Shown in pieces: positions 43,076 through 54,199 of a DNA stretch of 62,095 nucleotides. This DNA comes from Rhodocyclaceae bacterium (GTDB lineage Bacteria > Pseudomonadota > Gammaproteobacteria > Burkholderiales > Rhodocyclaceae): contig JAQTZQ010000005.1 in assembly GCA_028687645.1 (NCBI GenBank), positions 1 through 62,095 of the forward strand, in the 5' to 3' direction. Every line of letters begins with the position of its first letter. Position 1 is the first letter of the stretch. The notes under the pieces were generated by a model. That model was not told where the DNA came from, ran no database searches, and saw nothing but the letters and a program-made list of their open reading frames with translations. Both the position numbers and the translations under genes were made by a program.

Positions 43076-43128
43076 GACGATCTGCCAGCCATCACCAATT
43101 TGGCAACAGCCGACAGCCCAAAGTACTT

Positions 43129-43824
43129 TTAGCCAGCCAGACTGGCCTGATCGACGCGAACGCCGGGGCCCATCGTTGCAGCAACAGCAATCTTGCGCAG
43201 ATACTGCCCCTTGGAGGAAGCCGGCTTCGCTTTGGTCAGCGCATCAACCAGCGCTTTCAGGTTTAGCTGGAGGCTCTCAACTGAGAATGAAGCACGACCA
43301 ATCGTGGCGTGAATAATGCCACCTTTATCGGTACGGTATTGAACCTGACCGGCCTTGGCGTTTTTAACCGCAGTAGTGACATCCATCGTCACAGTACCAA
43401 CCTTTGGATTCGGCATCAAACCGCGTGGGCCAAGAATCTGGCCAAGCTGGCCAACAATCTTCATGGCATCCGGCGTTGCGATCACTACGTCAAAATTCAG
43501 ATTGCCCGCTTTAACTTCAGCGGCCAAATCTTCAAAGCCAACCACTTCAGCGCCAGCTGCTTTCGCAGCCTCGGCCTTTTCGCCCTGAGCGAAAACAGCC
43601 ACACGAACGCTCTTACCCGTACCTGCCGGCAAAACAACTGAGCCTCGGACGACCTGGTCCGATTTACGAGCATCCACACCCAGATTGACGGCAACGTCAA
43701 TGGACTCGTCAAATTTGGCTGTAGCAGTTGCCTTGGCAAGGGTCAAAGCTTCTTGCACCGGGTAAAGCTTCATTACATCAATTTTTCCTTGCTGGGATTT
43801 TTGCTTTTTGGTGAGTTTAGCCAT
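43129..43824 (-). CDS. rplA: 50S ribosomal protein L1
   Basis: L1 forms the mobile E-site stalk and represses the rplKA operon in E. coli. The 231-residue protein has [32 protein letters not shown] and the C-terminal TMGPGVRVD. It starts 2 bp after the rplK stop. Confidence 0.98.
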   Translation of the reverse strand: MAKLTKKQKSQQGKIDVMKLYPVQEALTLAKATATAKFDESIDVAVNLGVDARKSDQVVRGSVVLPAGTGKSVRVAVFAQGEKAEAAKAAGAEVVGFEDLAAEVKAGNLNFDVVIATPDAMKIVGQLGQILGPRGLMPNPKVGTVTMDVTTAVKNAKAGQVQYRTDKGGIIHATIGRASFSVESLQLNLKALVDALTKAKPASSKGQYLRKIAVAATMGPGVRVDQASLAG

Positions 43825-43826
43825 GA

Positions 43827-44258
43827 TTAGAGCCCCTCAACGGTTATGCCCATGGAACGGGCGGAACCAGCGATTGTGCGTATAGCTGCTTCCATATTGG
43901 CGGCGGTGAGATCAGGCATTTTGGCTTTAGCAATTTCTTCAGCCTGAGCAAGCGTAATCTTGCCAACTTTATCGGTGTGCGGCTTCGCAGAACCAGACTT
44001 GATACCAGCAGCCTTCTTGATCAGAATCGTCGCTGGTGGAGTCTTCATCACAAAAGTGAAAGACTTGTCAGCAAATGCGGTGATTACCACAGGAATCGGC
44101 AGACCCGGTTCAACGCCCTGCGTCTGGGCGTTAAACGCCTTACAGAATTCCATGATGTTCAAACCACGTTGGCCGAGAGCCGGGCCAATCGGGGGGGATG
44201 GATTTGCCTTGCCTGCAGGCACTTGCAGCTTAATAAAGCCAACAATCTTCTTTGCCAT
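43827..44258 (-). CDS. rplK: 50S ribosomal protein L11
   Basis: L11 is in the GTPase-associated centre and is needed for the RelA stringent response. The 143-residue protein has the thiostrepton-region segment [29 protein letters not shown]. It lies 103 bp after nusG; that gap holds a CCGAAA/TTTCGG hairpin at 44321-44339. Confidence 0.98.
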   Translation of the reverse strand: MAKKIVGFIKLQVPAGKANPSPPIGPALGQRGLNIMEFCKAFNAQTQGVEPGLPIPVVITAFADKSFTFVMKTPPATILIKKAAGIKSGSAKPHTDKVGKITLAQAEEIAKAKMPDLTAANMEAAIRTIAGSARSMGITVEGL

Positions 44259-44361
44259 AACTACTCCAGATTAATGAGTGCTAACGCGTTTTTAGCCATT
44301 GCTGACTTACGCTCCTCTTACCGAAATCAGGGTTTTCGGAATACCCTACTACCAATTTAAA

Positions 44362-44895
44362 TCAGGCTTTTTCAACCTGAGCAAACTCAAGCTCAACCGG
44401 GGTGGCGCGCCCAAAAATAGTCACCGCCACTCGCATCCGGCTCTTTTCGTAATTAACATCCTCAACAGCGCCGTGGAAATCTGTAAAAGGACCATCCTTG
44501 ACGCGAACCACTTCACCCACCTCAAATAACACCTTTGGACGCGGCTTTTCGACACCGTCCTGCATCTGCTGCATAATTTTCTCAACTTCTTTTTCAGAAA
44601 TCGGGGTCGGCTTATTCGCAGTTCCACCAACAAAGCCTGTGACTTTGGGCGTGTTTTTAACTAAATGCCAAGAGTCATCATCCATTTCCATTTCGCAAAG
44701 CACATAGCCCGGAAAAAATTTTCTCTCGGAAATCGATTTTTGACCCGCCTTCATCTCCACTACCTCTTCGACCGGTACAAGGATGCGGCCAAATTTTTCC
44801 TGCATGCCGAGGCGCTCAATACGCTCCAGGATGGCGCGCATGACACTCTTCTCGAAGCCAGAGTAGGCATGTACAACGTACCAGCGTTTGCTCAT
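44362..44895 (-). CDS. nusG: Transcription elongation/termination factor NusG
   Basis: NusG binds RNA polymerase through its NGN domain ([16 protein letters not shown] at the N-terminus) and Rho or S10 through its KOW domain ([23 protein letters not shown]). The 177-residue length is normal. Its start overlaps the secE stop by ATGA. Confidence 0.98.
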   Translation of the reverse strand: MSKRWYVVHAYSGFEKSVMRAILERIERLGMQEKFGRILVPVEEVVEMKAGQKSISERKFFPGYVLCEMEMDDDSWHLVKNTPKVTGFVGGTANKPTPISEKEVEKIMQQMQDGVEKPRPKVLFEVGEVVRVKDGPFTDFHGAVEDVNYEKSRMRVAVTIFGRATPVELEFAQVEKA

Positions 44896-45245
44896 GATTT
44901 TTTCCAGCCTAGCACCAGGTCATAAAGAACCCACTCAAGGCTTTTATCTGTCAAATATAGAAAGAGCGCCATTACGACAACAAACGCAAAAACCGCTCCG
45001 GTTGTTTGCATTGTTTCCTTGCGCGACGGCCAAACAACTTTTTTGGCCTCTATCACCGCCTCATTGGCAAATACGAAAAACCTCTGGCCCGACTCGGTCT
45101 TCCAGGCAACCGCAACCGCCATGGCCAAACCAACGAGAACGGCCAAGACACGCAAAATCATTGCCTGCTCAGAAAGGAGGTAAAAGCCAGTTACGCCAGC
45201 AGCCAGAATAACCAGCGCCAGCGCGAACTTGATCTTGTCAGCCAT
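44892..45245 (-). CDS. secE: Preprotein translocase subunit SecE
   Basis: SecE clamps the SecY channel. The 117-residue protein has three membrane helices, as the longer proteobacterial form does, and the conserved amphipathic segment [16 protein letters not shown] before the last helix. It lies 24 bp after tRNA-Trp in the same transcript. Confidence 0.97.
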   Translation of the reverse strand: MADKIKFALALVILAAGVTGFYLLSEQAMILRVLAVLVGLAMAVAVAWKTESGQRFFVFANEAVIEAKKVVWPSRKETMQTTGAVFAFVVVMALFLYLTDKSLEWVLYDLVLGWKKS

Positions 45246-45269
45246 GAAAATTGCGATCTTTAAAATAGG

Positions 45270-45345
45270 TGGCAGGGGCGGAGGGAATCGAACCCCCGAC
45301 CTTCGGTTTTGGAAACCGGCGCTCTACCAATTGAGCTACACCCCT
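45270..45345 (-). tRNA. trpT: tRNA-Trp (CCA)
   Basis: The - strand folds as a tRNA: acceptor AGGGGTG/CGCCCCT, D arm GCTC/GAGC, anticodon loop TTCCAAA (CCA) and T loop TTCGATT. CCA is encoded. The 27-43 pair of the anticodon stem is C-A, a small irregularity. It lies between tuf and secE. Confidence 0.96.
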
Positions 45346-45361
45346 GCGGCTAAAACATCAA

Positions 45362-45385
45362 GGCGCCCCAGCTTCCTGGGGCGCC
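45362..45385. terminator. Perfect 10-bp hairpin between tuf and tRNA-Trp
   Basis: GGCGCCCCAG-CTTC-CTGGGGCGCC is a GC-rich hairpin 24 bp after the tuf stop. The T's downstream are not adjacent, so it could be a partial terminator or a processing signal before the tRNA. Confidence 0.6.
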
Positions 45386-45408
45386 CCAAAACTCTTGAAA
45401 CTCGAGAT

Positions 45409-46599
<1,191 letters not shown>

Positions 46600-46652
46600 T
46601 CCAACTCCCAATAATCAAGTAATCAAGTAATCTGCAACCAGCACCAAGTTGG

Positions 46653-46727
<75 letters not shown>

Positions 46728-46757
46728 CTACCTAGAAAATAACAGCCATACCACGAA

Positions 46758-46831
46758 TGGAGCGGGTGAAGGGAATCGAACCCTCGTCTTAAGCTTGGAA
46801 GGCTTCAGCTCTACCATTAAGCTACACCCGC
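46758..46831 (-). tRNA. glyT: tRNA-Gly (TCC)
   Basis: The acceptor stem GCGGGTG/CACCCGC, anticodon loop CTTCCAA (TCC) and T loop TTCGATT are clear, with CCA encoded. The 27-43 anticodon-stem position is not a Watson-Crick pair. Confidence 0.96.
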
Positions 46832-46868
46832 TTAACCATGACCCACTACATAACAACTTACTAAAAAA

Positions 46869-46955
<87 letters not shown>

Positions 46956-46967
46956 GGAGAACGCAAG

Positions 46968-46996
46968 ATTATCCGGCCAATTAAGCCACATGTCAA
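46968..46996 (-). promoter_or_regulatory. Strong sigma70 promoter of the tRNA-tuf operon
   Basis: On the - strand TTGACA (46996-46991), a 17-base spacer and GATAAT (46973-46968) lie 12 bases before tRNA-Tyr. This near-consensus promoter should drive the tRNA genes and tuf, and may contribute to secE-nusG and beyond. Confidence 0.85.
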
Positions 46997-47009
46997 CCAT
47001 AGCGGACAT

Positions 47010-47037
47010 AAAAAAACCGGCTCCAAGCCGGTTTTTT
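47010..47037. terminator. Bidirectional terminator after the cytochrome c gene
   Basis: Seven A, CCGGC, loop TCCAA, GCCGG and six T form a hairpin with T's on both strands, 15 bp after the cytochrome stop and just before the tRNA promoter. Confidence 0.88.
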
Positions 47038-47051
47038 GTTTGCAACATAAT

Positions 47052-47357
47052 TTATTTCAAAGCTAGAATCCAAGCCACCAATTTGTTAGCTTCTGCTTCA
47101 GTAACGTTGTTTGGGGGCATAGGAACCTGACCCCATACACCTTTACCACCTGTTTTGACCTTGCCAGCCAACATGGCCGGGGCCTTGGCATCACCCTTGT
47201 ACTTGGCAGCGACTTCTTTATAAGCCGGTCCAACGACTTTCTTTTCTAGCTGATGGCAAGCCATACAGTTTTTGGCTTTAGCCAGTGCCTCGTCAGCCTG
47301 GGCTTGGCCGGCCAGCACGACTCCAGCGGCAATCATTGCAACGTAAATAGCTTTCAT
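47052..47357 (-). CDS. Small periplasmic cytochrome c (c-551/c5 type)
   Basis: The 101-residue protein has a signal peptide ending at about AQA and a mature monoheme c domain. Heme binding is C31-M-A-C34-H35 (CMACH), and the distal ligand is M80 in QVPMPPNNV. The small size (about 80 residues mature) is like the electron carriers cytochrome c-551/552. It stands alone, upstream of the tRNA operon. Confidence 0.93.
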   Translation of the reverse strand: MKAIYVAMIAAGVVLAGQAQADEALAKAKNCMACHQLEKKVVGPAYKEVAAKYKGDAKAPAMLAGKVKTGGKGVWGQVPMPPNNVTEAEANKLVAWILALK

Positions 47358-47517
47358 TATCTCGCTCCGTTTGCGGGTTATGGGTTACTGAAATTTGGAT
47401 GATAAAACTGTTTCCCGCTGGGCGCAAACCCAAGCGGCGCTTCCTGACCACCTGGAAATCGCGGCCTAAGCATATAACGCACCTTTGGATACCAAGTTGA
47501 CAGATGCCAAAGACTTA

Positions 47518-49371
47518 CTACTTGCGGCGAATCTGAGAGACATCACGCACAGCCCCTTTGTCTGCCGAGGTGGCCATCAAGGCGTAAGCCTGAAGTGCCG
47601 CCGATACCGAGCGCTGTCGGTCGACCGGTTGCCAGGCTTTTTCGCCTCGCGCTTCCATGGCATTGCGACGCGCAGCCAGTTCAGCATCAGAGATTGCCAG
47701 TCGAATGCGGCGATTCGGAATATCGATTTCGATGGTATCACCCTCTTCGACCAGGCCGATAGCGCCGCCATCCGCCGCTTCCGGTGAGGCGTGGCCAATG
47801 GAAAGGCCGGAGGTGCCACCAGAGAAGCGGCCATCAGTTAGCAAGGCGCAGGCCTTACCCAAGCCCATCGATTTGAGATAGGAGGTGGGGTAAAGCATTT
47901 CCTGCATACCGGGCCCCCCTTTGGGCCCTTCGTAGCGAATAACCACGACATCGCCGGCTACAATTTTCTCGCCCAAAATGGCGTCGACCGCAGCATCCTG
48001 GCTTTCGAAGACGCGGGCCTTACCGGTGAATTTCCAGATTGACTCATCGACGCCGGCTGTTTTGACGATGCAGCCGTCAACCGCGATGTTGCCGTAAAGC
48101 ACGGCGAGGCCACCTTCCTGCGAATAGGCGTTGGCCTTGTTGCGGATGCAGCCGTGCGTGCGATCAAGATCGAGTTCATTGAAGCGGCGATTCTGCGAGA
48201 AGGCAACTTGGGTCGGTACGCCACCCGGTGCGGCCTTGAAAAATTCGTGCACCTTGACGTCGTGTTCGCGCACGATGTCCCAACGATCAATCGCTTCGCC
48301 CAGCGTTTTGGCGTGGACATTCGGCACGTCGCGCTGGATCAGGCCGGCGCGATCGAGTTCTCCGAGGATACCCATGATGCCGCCAGCGCGGTGGACGTCT
48401 TCGATGTGATATTTGTCGGTCATCGGCGCGACTTTGCACAGACAAGGCACCGAGCGCGAAATGCGGTCGATGTCGGCCATCGTGAAGTCGACGCCGGCTT
48501 CCTGCGCAGTGGCCAAAATATGCAGCACGGTATTGGTCGAGCCGCCCATGGCGACGTCGAGGGTCATGGCGTTTTCGAAGGCGGCCTTGGTGGCGATCGA
48601 GCGTGGCAGGACCGAGGCGTCGTCCTGCTCGTAATAACGCATGCACAACTCGACGATCTGGCGACCGGCGCGCAAGAAGAGCTGCTTGCGGTCGGCGTGC
48701 GTGGCGACGACGGTGCCGTTACCGGGCAGGCTGAGGCCGAAGGCTTCGGTCAGGCAGTTCATTGAATTGGCGGTGAACATGCCGGAGCAAGAGCCACAGG
48801 TTGGACAGGCGGAGCGCTCGATTTCGTCGAGATCCGACTGGGAAACCGTGTGGTCGGCGGCCTTGACCATGGCATCAACCAGATCAAGATGAACCACCTG
48901 CCCCTGAATCGTGACCTTGCCGGCTTCCATCGGGCCACCGGAGACGAAGATGACCGGGATGTTGATGCGCATGGCAGCCATCAGCATGCCCGGCGTGATC
49001 TTGTCGCAATTGGAGATGCAGACCATAGCGTCGGCGCAGTGGGCGTTGACCATGTATTCAACCGAGTCGGCGATCAGGTCGCGGCTGGGCAGCGAATACA
49101 ACATCCCGCTGTGGCCCATGGCGATGCCGTCGTCGATGGCGATGGTGTTGAATTCCTTGGCGACGCCGCCGGCAGCCTCGATCTCGCGCGCCACCAGCTG
49201 GCCCATGTCCTTCAGATGCACATGACCAGGGACAAACTGGGTAAATGAATTGACCACGGCAATGATCGGCTTGCCGAAGTCGCCATCTTTCATGCCTGTA
49301 GCGCGCCACAGGGAGCGGGCGCCAGCCATGTTGCGGCCATGAGTCGAGGTGCGTGAGCGGTATTGGGGCAT
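47518..49371 (-). CDS. ilvD: Dihydroxy-acid dehydratase
   Basis: IlvD catalyses the third step of valine/isoleucine biosynthesis, dehydrating dihydroxy acids with an iron-sulfur cluster. The 617-residue protein has cluster-associated C122 ([10 protein letters not shown]) and C192/C195 ([11 protein letters not shown]). It is divergent from lgt; other ilv genes are not in the window. Confidence 0.98.
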   Translation of the reverse strand: MPQYRSRTSTHGRNMAGARSLWRATGMKDGDFGKPIIAVVNSFTQFVPGHVHLKDMGQLVAREIEAAGGVAKEFNTIAIDDGIAMGHSGMLYSLPSRDLIADSVEYMVNAHCADAMVCISNCDKITPGMLMAAMRINIPVIFVSGGPMEAGKVTIQGQVVHLDLVDAMVKAADHTVSQSDLDEIERSACPTCGSCSGMFTANSMNCLTEAFGLSLPGNGTVVATHADRKQLFLRAGRQIVELCMRYYEQDDASVLPRSIATKAAFENAMTLDVAMGGSTNTVLHILATAQEAGVDFTMADIDRISRSVPCLCKVAPMTDKYHIEDVHRAGGIMGILGELDRAGLIQRDVPNVHAKTLGEAIDRWDIVREHDVKVHEFFKAAPGGVPTQVAFSQNRRFNELDLDRTHGCIRNKANAYSQEGGLAVLYGNIAVDGCIVKTAGVDESIWKFTGKARVFESQDAAVDAILGEKIVAGDVVVIRYEGPKGGPGMQEMLYPTSYLKSMGLGKACALLTDGRFSGGTSGLSIGHASPEAADGGAIGLVEEGDTIEIDIPNRRIRLAISDAELAARRNAMEARGEKAWQPVDRQRSVSAALQAYALMATSADKGAVRDVSQIRRK

Positions 49372-49399
49372 ATCAATCTCCGTCTAAATCTGGGTGCCG

Positions 49400-49430
49400 T
49401 TGCGTGGCGACGATGGGTACGAACTATAAT
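49400..49430 (+). promoter_or_regulatory. Possible lgt promoter
   Basis: A consensus TATAAT lies at 49425-49430, about 30 bases before the lgt ATG. The best -35 candidate is TTGCGT at 49400-49405 with a long 19-base spacer, so the assignment is weak. Confidence 0.4.
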
Positions 49431-49460
49431 TTCCGAATTCTAGCCGAGTCTGAAACCGCC

Positions 49461-50258
49461 ATGCTTCTTCACCCGCAGTTTGATCCGATCGCTTTTTCTC
49501 TTGGTCCGCTTTCGGTGCGCTGGTACGGTTTGATGTATCTCGTCGCCTTCGTTCAGTTTATTTTGCTCGGGCGCTACCGGATCAAAACCCGGCCAGCGAT
49601 CATGAGCGTCGAGCAGCTTGATGATTTGCTCTTCTACGGCATGCTCGGCGTCATCCTCGGCGGGCGCCTAGGGCAGGTAATTTTTTATGAGCCGGCTTAT
49701 TTCCTCAGCAACCCGCTGGAAATTTTCGCCGTCTGGAAGGGCGGCATGAGCTTCCATGGCGGCTTTATTGGCGTCATGGTGGCGATGCTGCTGTGGGCGC
49801 GCAAGGCAAAAATCAACTGGTTCGATGTCACAGATTTCATCGTGCCGCTGGTGCCACTCGGCCTCGCTGCCGGACGGATTGGCAACTTTATCAATGGTGA
49901 ATTATGGGGCCGCATTACCGACCCCGGCCTGCCGTGGGCGATGGTTTTCCCACAGGCCGGCGATATGCTACCGCGCCACCCGTCGCAGCTTTATCACGTT
50001 GCACTTGAAGGCATCGCGCTCTTCGTAATTTTGTGGCTTTTTAGCAGTCGACCGCGACCAAGGCGTGCGGTGTCGGGCGTTTTTCTCATCGGTTACGGCA
50101 GCTTCCGCTTCATCACCGAATTTTTCCGCGAGCCGGATCATGGCATCTTCGGACAGTCGTACGCTATCAGCATGGGGCAATGGCTTTCCTTGCCGATGAT
50201 CGTCATCGGCCTCTGGTTTATCATCACCGCCTATCAAAAACAGGAGCATCCAAAATGA
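49461..50258 (+). CDS. lgt: Prolipoprotein diacylglyceryl transferase
   Basis: Lgt transfers diacylglycerol to the lipobox cysteine of prolipoproteins, the first step of lipoprotein maturation. I placed the start at ATG 49461 ([15 protein letters not shown]), giving 265 residues with about seven membrane helices; the frame opens earlier at 49353 inside ilvD. The signature [14 protein letters not shown] and [10 protein letters not shown] are present. Its stop overlaps the next start (ATGA at 50255). Confidence 0.97.
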   Translation: MLLHPQFDPIAFSLGPLSVRWYGLMYLVAFVQFILLGRYRIKTRPAIMSVEQLDDLLFYGMLGVILGGRLGQVIFYEPAYFLSNPLEIFAVWKGGMSFHGGFIGVMVAMLLWARKAKINWFDVTDFIVPLVPLGLAAGRIGNFINGELWGRITDPGLPWAMVFPQAGDMLPRHPSQLYHVALEGIALFVILWLFSSRPRPRRAVSGVFLIGYGSFRFITEFFREPDHGIFGQSYAISMGQWLSLPMIVIGLWFIITAYQKQEHPK

Positions 50259-50734
50259 AAAGTCGTCCATTCAAGGTACTCGGCATCCAGCAAATCGCCA
50301 TTGGCGGGCCGTCCAAGGAAAAATTGCGCACGCTGTGGGTCGATATGTTTGGCCTTGAGGTGACCAGCACTTTCGTTTCCGAGCGCGAGAATGTCGACGA
50401 GGACATTTGCGCCATGGGTAGCGGGCCATTCAAGGTTGAAGTTGACCTCATGCAGCCGCTTGATCCGGAGAAAAAACCTGCCGTGCACACCACCCCGCTC
50501 AACCATGTTGGTTTGTGGATTGATGATCTGCCCAAGGCAGTTGAATGGCTGTCGGCCAATGGCGTACGTTTTGCGCCGGGTGGCATTCGCAAGGGCGCCG
50601 CTGGTTTTGATATCACCTTCTTGCACCCCAAAGGCAATGAAGAGTCACCGATTGGCGGCGAAGGTGTCCTGATTGAGTTGGTTCAGGCGCCGCCGGAAGT
50701 GGTGAGCGCATTCGCCAAACTGGCGCAGCAATAA
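50255..50734 (+). CDS. VOC-family protein, methylmalonyl-CoA epimerase-like
   Basis: The 159-residue protein has two vicinal-oxygen-chelate repeats. In epimerases of this family the metal ligands are His, Gln, His and Glu. Here H84 ([10 protein letters not shown]) and E141 (VLIELVQAP) align, but the first His is replaced by Q13 (GIQQIAIGG), so the activity may differ. It is translationally coupled to lgt. Confidence 0.75.
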   Translation: MKSRPFKVLGIQQIAIGGPSKEKLRTLWVDMFGLEVTSTFVSERENVDEDICAMGSGPFKVEVDLMQPLDPEKKPAVHTTPLNHVGLWIDDLPKAVEWLSANGVRFAPGGIRKGAAGFDITFLHPKGNEESPIGGEGVLIELVQAPPEVVSAFAKLAQQ

Positions 50735-50743
50735 AGCACTGTC

Positions 50744-51502
50744 ATGGCTGAGCTTCCCGAGGACAATCTCGCGGACAGTAACGCCTCGCTGAATTCAGCG
50801 CTGGAGGCCACGGCGTCTATTTTGCCGTGGCTGGCCAAGCCCAAAAAACGTCGTTTTGCCCCTGAACTCAACACCCGCTGGATTGCCGCTTGCCAGCGTT
50901 TGAACCTCGCCTGGGCGGAACGCCATGGTGATGGGCTCAGTGATTTTCGCCCTGCCGTATTCGCGCTGTACAGCCTGACACTGGAAACCGTCGATGCCGA
51001 TTGCCTGCGTCTGGGCGAAGCACTGGCCAGCGCCACCGATCGCCTGGAGGAAGCGCAAACTTCCCGGCGCGTGATTGCCGCACTCAGCGCCTGCATTGAA
51101 TGCCTGACGGAAGCCGACGGTCTCGAACACCCAAACTTTGCTGAGCGCGCTCAGCACTTTGCGCAGCGGCTGGAAAGTTGCGCCAGTGCCAATGATGACG
51201 GCGAAAGATCGGCAATTATTGACCGTCTTTTTGTCGCTGAAACGCTGGAAAGACTGGAGCGCATGCACGACGCGCTTGCTGCACTGCCGCCCGATAGCGA
51301 AACGCTACTGCTAGAAACCGATGAACTGATTCAGCATGCCGAGCATATTTCTTTATTCGGCATCGTCCATAGCGCAAGGCAATTAATGCAAACGCTGAAC
51401 CAGGCTCACATTCACCAAAGCCTTGAGAGCGAAACGATCCGCGCTCACGTTTTAAGGCAGTTAACCGGGCTGCGCCAGCAAACTGTTACGGTCAACGGCT
51501 AA
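50744..51502 (+). CDS. Helical protein of unknown function
   Basis: I do not recognise this 252-residue protein. It is rich in Leu, Ala and Glu and predicted to be mostly helical, with no signal peptide or membrane helix. The segment ELIQHAEHISLFGIVHSARQL (about residues 198-218) loosely resembles a histidine-phosphotransfer helix, but the usual glycine spacing is not clean. It follows the VOC gene by 9 bp and its end overlaps the GAF gene by 42 bases on the opposite strand. Confidence 0.7.
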   Translation: MAELPEDNLADSNASLNSALEATASILPWLAKPKKRRFAPELNTRWIAACQRLNLAWAERHGDGLSDFRPAVFALYSLTLETVDADCLRLGEALASATDRLEEAQTSRRVIAALSACIECLTEADGLEHPNFAERAQHFAQRLESCASANDDGERSAIIDRLFVAETLERLERMHDALAALPPDSETLLLETDELIQHAEHISLFGIVHSARQLMQTLNQAHIHQSLESETIRAHVLRQLTGLRQQTVTVNG

Positions 51503-52120
51503 ATCGGGGCTATTTTTTAATATGGACTGCAGGCGCTGATCCGCTATCGCTGCCTGTCGGCGCGCCTCGTCGGCCTCATACTCAACCAAAGCCAGCGTCA
51601 CCAGATTAGCCACAGCGTGGGCAAAGAGGCGATGCATTGTGGTCCAAGACATATGAGTGCCGACCTGCTCAAGACACAAAACCCCCTCCAAGGCGCCACG
51701 AATATGAATTGGCGTATCAAGCATCGCCGTAATTCCGTGCTCATCAAGGTAGCCGCTGGAAAATTCCCGAGTTGCTGGATAGAGATGAGCGTCATCCGCC
51801 ACAATACATTCTTCAGCGCGCAAGGCCCGGAAGTATTGCGGAAAATCTCGGGCGTACAGACTCATGCCATTCTGGTGCCGGCGCTGAGACAAATCGTAAA
51901 GATCAAGGCAACGCAACTCCGCCTGACTATTGCACAAAGCCCAGATACTGACGCGCGCAATCCCGGACATTTGCGCGGCAGACTCGGTGAGAATGCTGAG
52001 GGTAACTTCGAGCGAAGCCTCTTTAAAATAGGTTCCGCGCGACAACCGGGCGACACCTTCCTGCAACTCGGCGGGCGACATCAGGGTGAGATTGATCCCA
52101 GGATTGACGGTGCGATCCAT
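51461..52120 (-). CDS. GAF-domain protein
   Basis: The 219-residue protein has an N-terminal segment of about 40 residues and a GAF domain (about 40-190; RVSIWALCNSQAELRCLDLYD, LDTPIHIRGALEGVLCLEQVG). GAF domains bind small ligands or chromophores; no effector domain follows, only a short coiled helix (YEADEARRQAAIADQRLQ). It could be a truncated sensor or a stand-alone sensory protein. It is on the htpX strand, downstream of the htpX terminator. Confidence 0.8.
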   Translation of the reverse strand: MDRTVNPGINLTLMSPAELQEGVARLSRGTYFKEASLEVTLSILTESAAQMSGIARVSIWALCNSQAELRCLDLYDLSQRRHQNGMSLYARDFPQYFRALRAEECIVADDAHLYPATREFSSGYLDEHGITAMLDTPIHIRGALEGVLCLEQVGTHMSWTTMHRLFAHAVANLVTLALVEYEADEARRQAAIADQRLQSILKNSPDLAVDRNSLLAQPG

Positions 52121-52225
52121 ATTCGTTCCAAGTTTCTGATCGGCGAAGCGAACATTAATAATCGGAACGATTTTAAAGATTCAAGGTTTTACCCACTGTG
52201 AAATACACCACATAAGACAAAAGTA

Positions 52226-52257
52226 ATAATCGCCCCTGAGCGATCAGGGGCGATTAT
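52226..52257. terminator. 14-bp perfect hairpin after htpX
   Basis: ATAATCGCCCCTGA, loop GCGA, and its exact complement. It lies 11 bp past the htpX stop. The T-run on the htpX strand is broken (ATTATTACTTTTG), so it is probably the htpX terminator. Confidence 0.75.
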
Positions 52258-52268
52258 CTCAATCCGGA

Positions 52269-53147
52269 TTAACGACTGTTATTAAGCGCTGCGATACGCT
52301 CTTCGAGCGGCGGATGACTGGAGAACAAGGCCATCCAGGAGGTTTTTCCGCCGGCTATACCTGACGCTGCCATGCTTTGCGGCAAAGACTCGGTATGCAA
52401 GCCACCCAGACGGCGCAAGGCGTTCTGCATCGGTACTGCGGAGCCCATCAAGTTTGCGGCTCCGGCGTCGGCACGGAACTCACGCTGACGCGAGAAATAG
52501 GCGACGATAACGCTGGCCAGGATGCCGAATACCACCTCGCAGATCATGCTGGTCACCATGTAACCAATGCCTGGGCCGCTGTTTTCTTCGCCTTTGCGCA
52601 GGAAGGAATCGACCGCGTAACCGATCACTCGTGAGATGAAGACGACAAAGGTATTGACCACACCCTGAATCAAAGTCAGCGTCACCATGTCGCCATTGGC
52701 GATGTGGGCGACCTCGTGCGCCAGCACCGCCTCAGCCTCTTCGCGCGTCATGCTGGCGAGCAAGCCGGTCGATACAGCGACCAGTGAATTATTTTTACTG
52801 GCGCCAGTCGCGAAGGCATTTGGCTCGCCGTCGTAAATCGCCACTTCTGGCATTTTCAACTGGGCGCGCTCGGCCAGACGGGCAACGGTATCAACCAGCC
52901 AAACCTCGGTGGAACTGCTCGGCGCTTCAATGACGCGAGCACCCGTGCTCCATTTGGCCATGGTCTTGGACATCATCAGGGAGATGAAGGAACCGCCAAA
53001 GCCGATCACCGCAGCAAAAACCAGCAACTGGCCAAGATTCAAGCCGTTGGCTGTGAGGAATTTATTGACGCCGAGCAAACTGGTCACCAAGCTCAGCACC
53101 AGCATGACTGCCAGATTGGTGGCAAGGAAAAGCACGACACGTTTCAT
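52269..53147 (-). CDS. htpX: Membrane zinc metalloprotease HtpX
   Basis: HtpX degrades misfolded inner-membrane proteins with its active site facing the cytoplasm. The ATG at 53147 ([16 protein letters not shown]) gives 292 residues with four membrane segments. The HEVAH motif is H144-E145-H148, and [12 protein letters not shown] carries the third ligand. The frame opens earlier at 53261, without support. It is divergent from the NhaR-like gene. Confidence 0.97.
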   Translation of the reverse strand: MKRVVLFLATNLAVMLVLSLVTSLLGVNKFLTANGLNLGQLLVFAAVIGFGGSFISLMMSKTMAKWSTGARVIEAPSSSTEVWLVDTVARLAERAQLKMPEVAIYDGEPNAFATGASKNNSLVAVSTGLLASMTREEAEAVLAHEVAHIANGDMVTLTLIQGVVNTFVVFISRVIGYAVDSFLRKGEENSGPGIGYMVTSMICEVVFGILASVIVAYFSRQREFRADAGAANLMGSAVPMQNALRRLGGLHTESLPQSMAASGIAGGKTSWMALFSSHPPLEERIAALNNSR

Positions 53148-53251
53148 GATCAACTCCGGTTTTAGAAAAACACTGCCATCATACCGCCTTGCAAAGACAG
53201 ATAAAACTAGCGGAAAATAGAACGATACTTCGTTTTTTACAGAAATAAAAA

Positions 53252-54160
53252 ATGGCGCCACTCAACTACAAACATCTTTACTACTTCTGGGTCGTTGCTC
53301 AGGAAGGCAGCATGACGCGTGCTGCCGAACGCCTCGACCTGGCCATCCAAACGGTCAGCGGGCAACTCGCGCTACTTGAACGGCAACTGGGCAAATCCCT
53401 GTTTGCCGCCAAAGGGCGCGGCCTGGCGCTGACCGAAGCAGGACGACTGGTACTTGGGTACGCCGACCAGATTTTTCAACTGGGTGACGCCATGCTGGAG
53501 GCGATCAGCAACAGCGGCGACGAAACCACCATGCGCCTGCGCGTCGGCATTTCCGACGGCATCCCCAAACTGCTGGCCTACCGTCTGCTGTCTTCGGTCT
53601 ACCAGATGCCGGTCGATGTACGTTTGATTTGTGACGAAGGTGAGTTTGAAACCCTGCTCGCCGACCTCGCGCTGCATCGTCTCGATGTCGTTCTCACCGA
53701 TAGACCGGCGCCGGTGGGCGGCAATATCAAGGTGTTCAGCAAACGCCTGGGCGATTTTGCCACCGGTATTTTTGGTAGCAAAACGCTGGTTGACCGTCAC
53801 AAATCGGGCTTTCCACAATCGCTGAGCGGTGCGCCCATGCTCTTGCCGACGCGCCACACTGCGCTCCGTTCGCGCATCGATCGCTGGCTGGAAAGCGCCG
53901 AAATCCGGCCACGCATCGTCGGTGAATTTGAAGACAGTGCCCTTCTCAACACTTTTGGCCGCGAAGGTTTGGGCCTGTTCACCGCCCCCCTCGTCCTCGC
54001 CGAGCAAATCGCCGAACAGCTCAACGCCCAGTCGCTGGGCGCAATGCCCGGCGTCAGCGAGCACATCTACGCGATCTCCAACGAACGGCGCATTCGCCAC
54101 CCGGCGGTCGAAGTGCTGTGCGCCGCCTCGCCGCAGGACGAACTGGCCGCAGGGGTATAA
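53252..54160 (+). CDS. LysR-family regulator, NhaR-like
   Basis: The 302-residue protein has an N-terminal winged HTH ([44 protein letters not shown]) and a substrate-binding C-terminal domain. NhaR regulates the Na+/H+ antiporter nhaA in E. coli; no nhaA is here. Its stop codon (TAA) is part of a TATAAT at 54156-54161 that may be the -10 box of the next gene. Confidence 0.9.
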   Translation: MAPLNYKHLYYFWVVAQEGSMTRAAERLDLAIQTVSGQLALLERQLGKSLFAAKGRGLALTEAGRLVLGYADQIFQLGDAMLEAISNSGDETTMRLRVGISDGIPKLLAYRLLSSVYQMPVDVRLICDEGEFETLLADLALHRLDVVLTDRPAPVGGNIKVFSKRLGDFATGIFGSKTLVDRHKSGFPQSLSGAPMLLPTRHTALRSRIDRWLESAEIRPRIVGEFEDSALLNTFGREGLGLFTAPLVLAEQIAEQLNAQSLGAMPGVSEHIYAISNERRIRHPAVEVLCAASPQDELAAGV

Positions 54161-54199
54161 TTCGCTCCCCCCAAACGCAAGAAACACACAAAGAAAAAC

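Noticed and set aside
53372-54187. 271-codon open frame on the - strand
   Set aside because: It lies opposite the NhaR-like regulator, whose HTH is clear.
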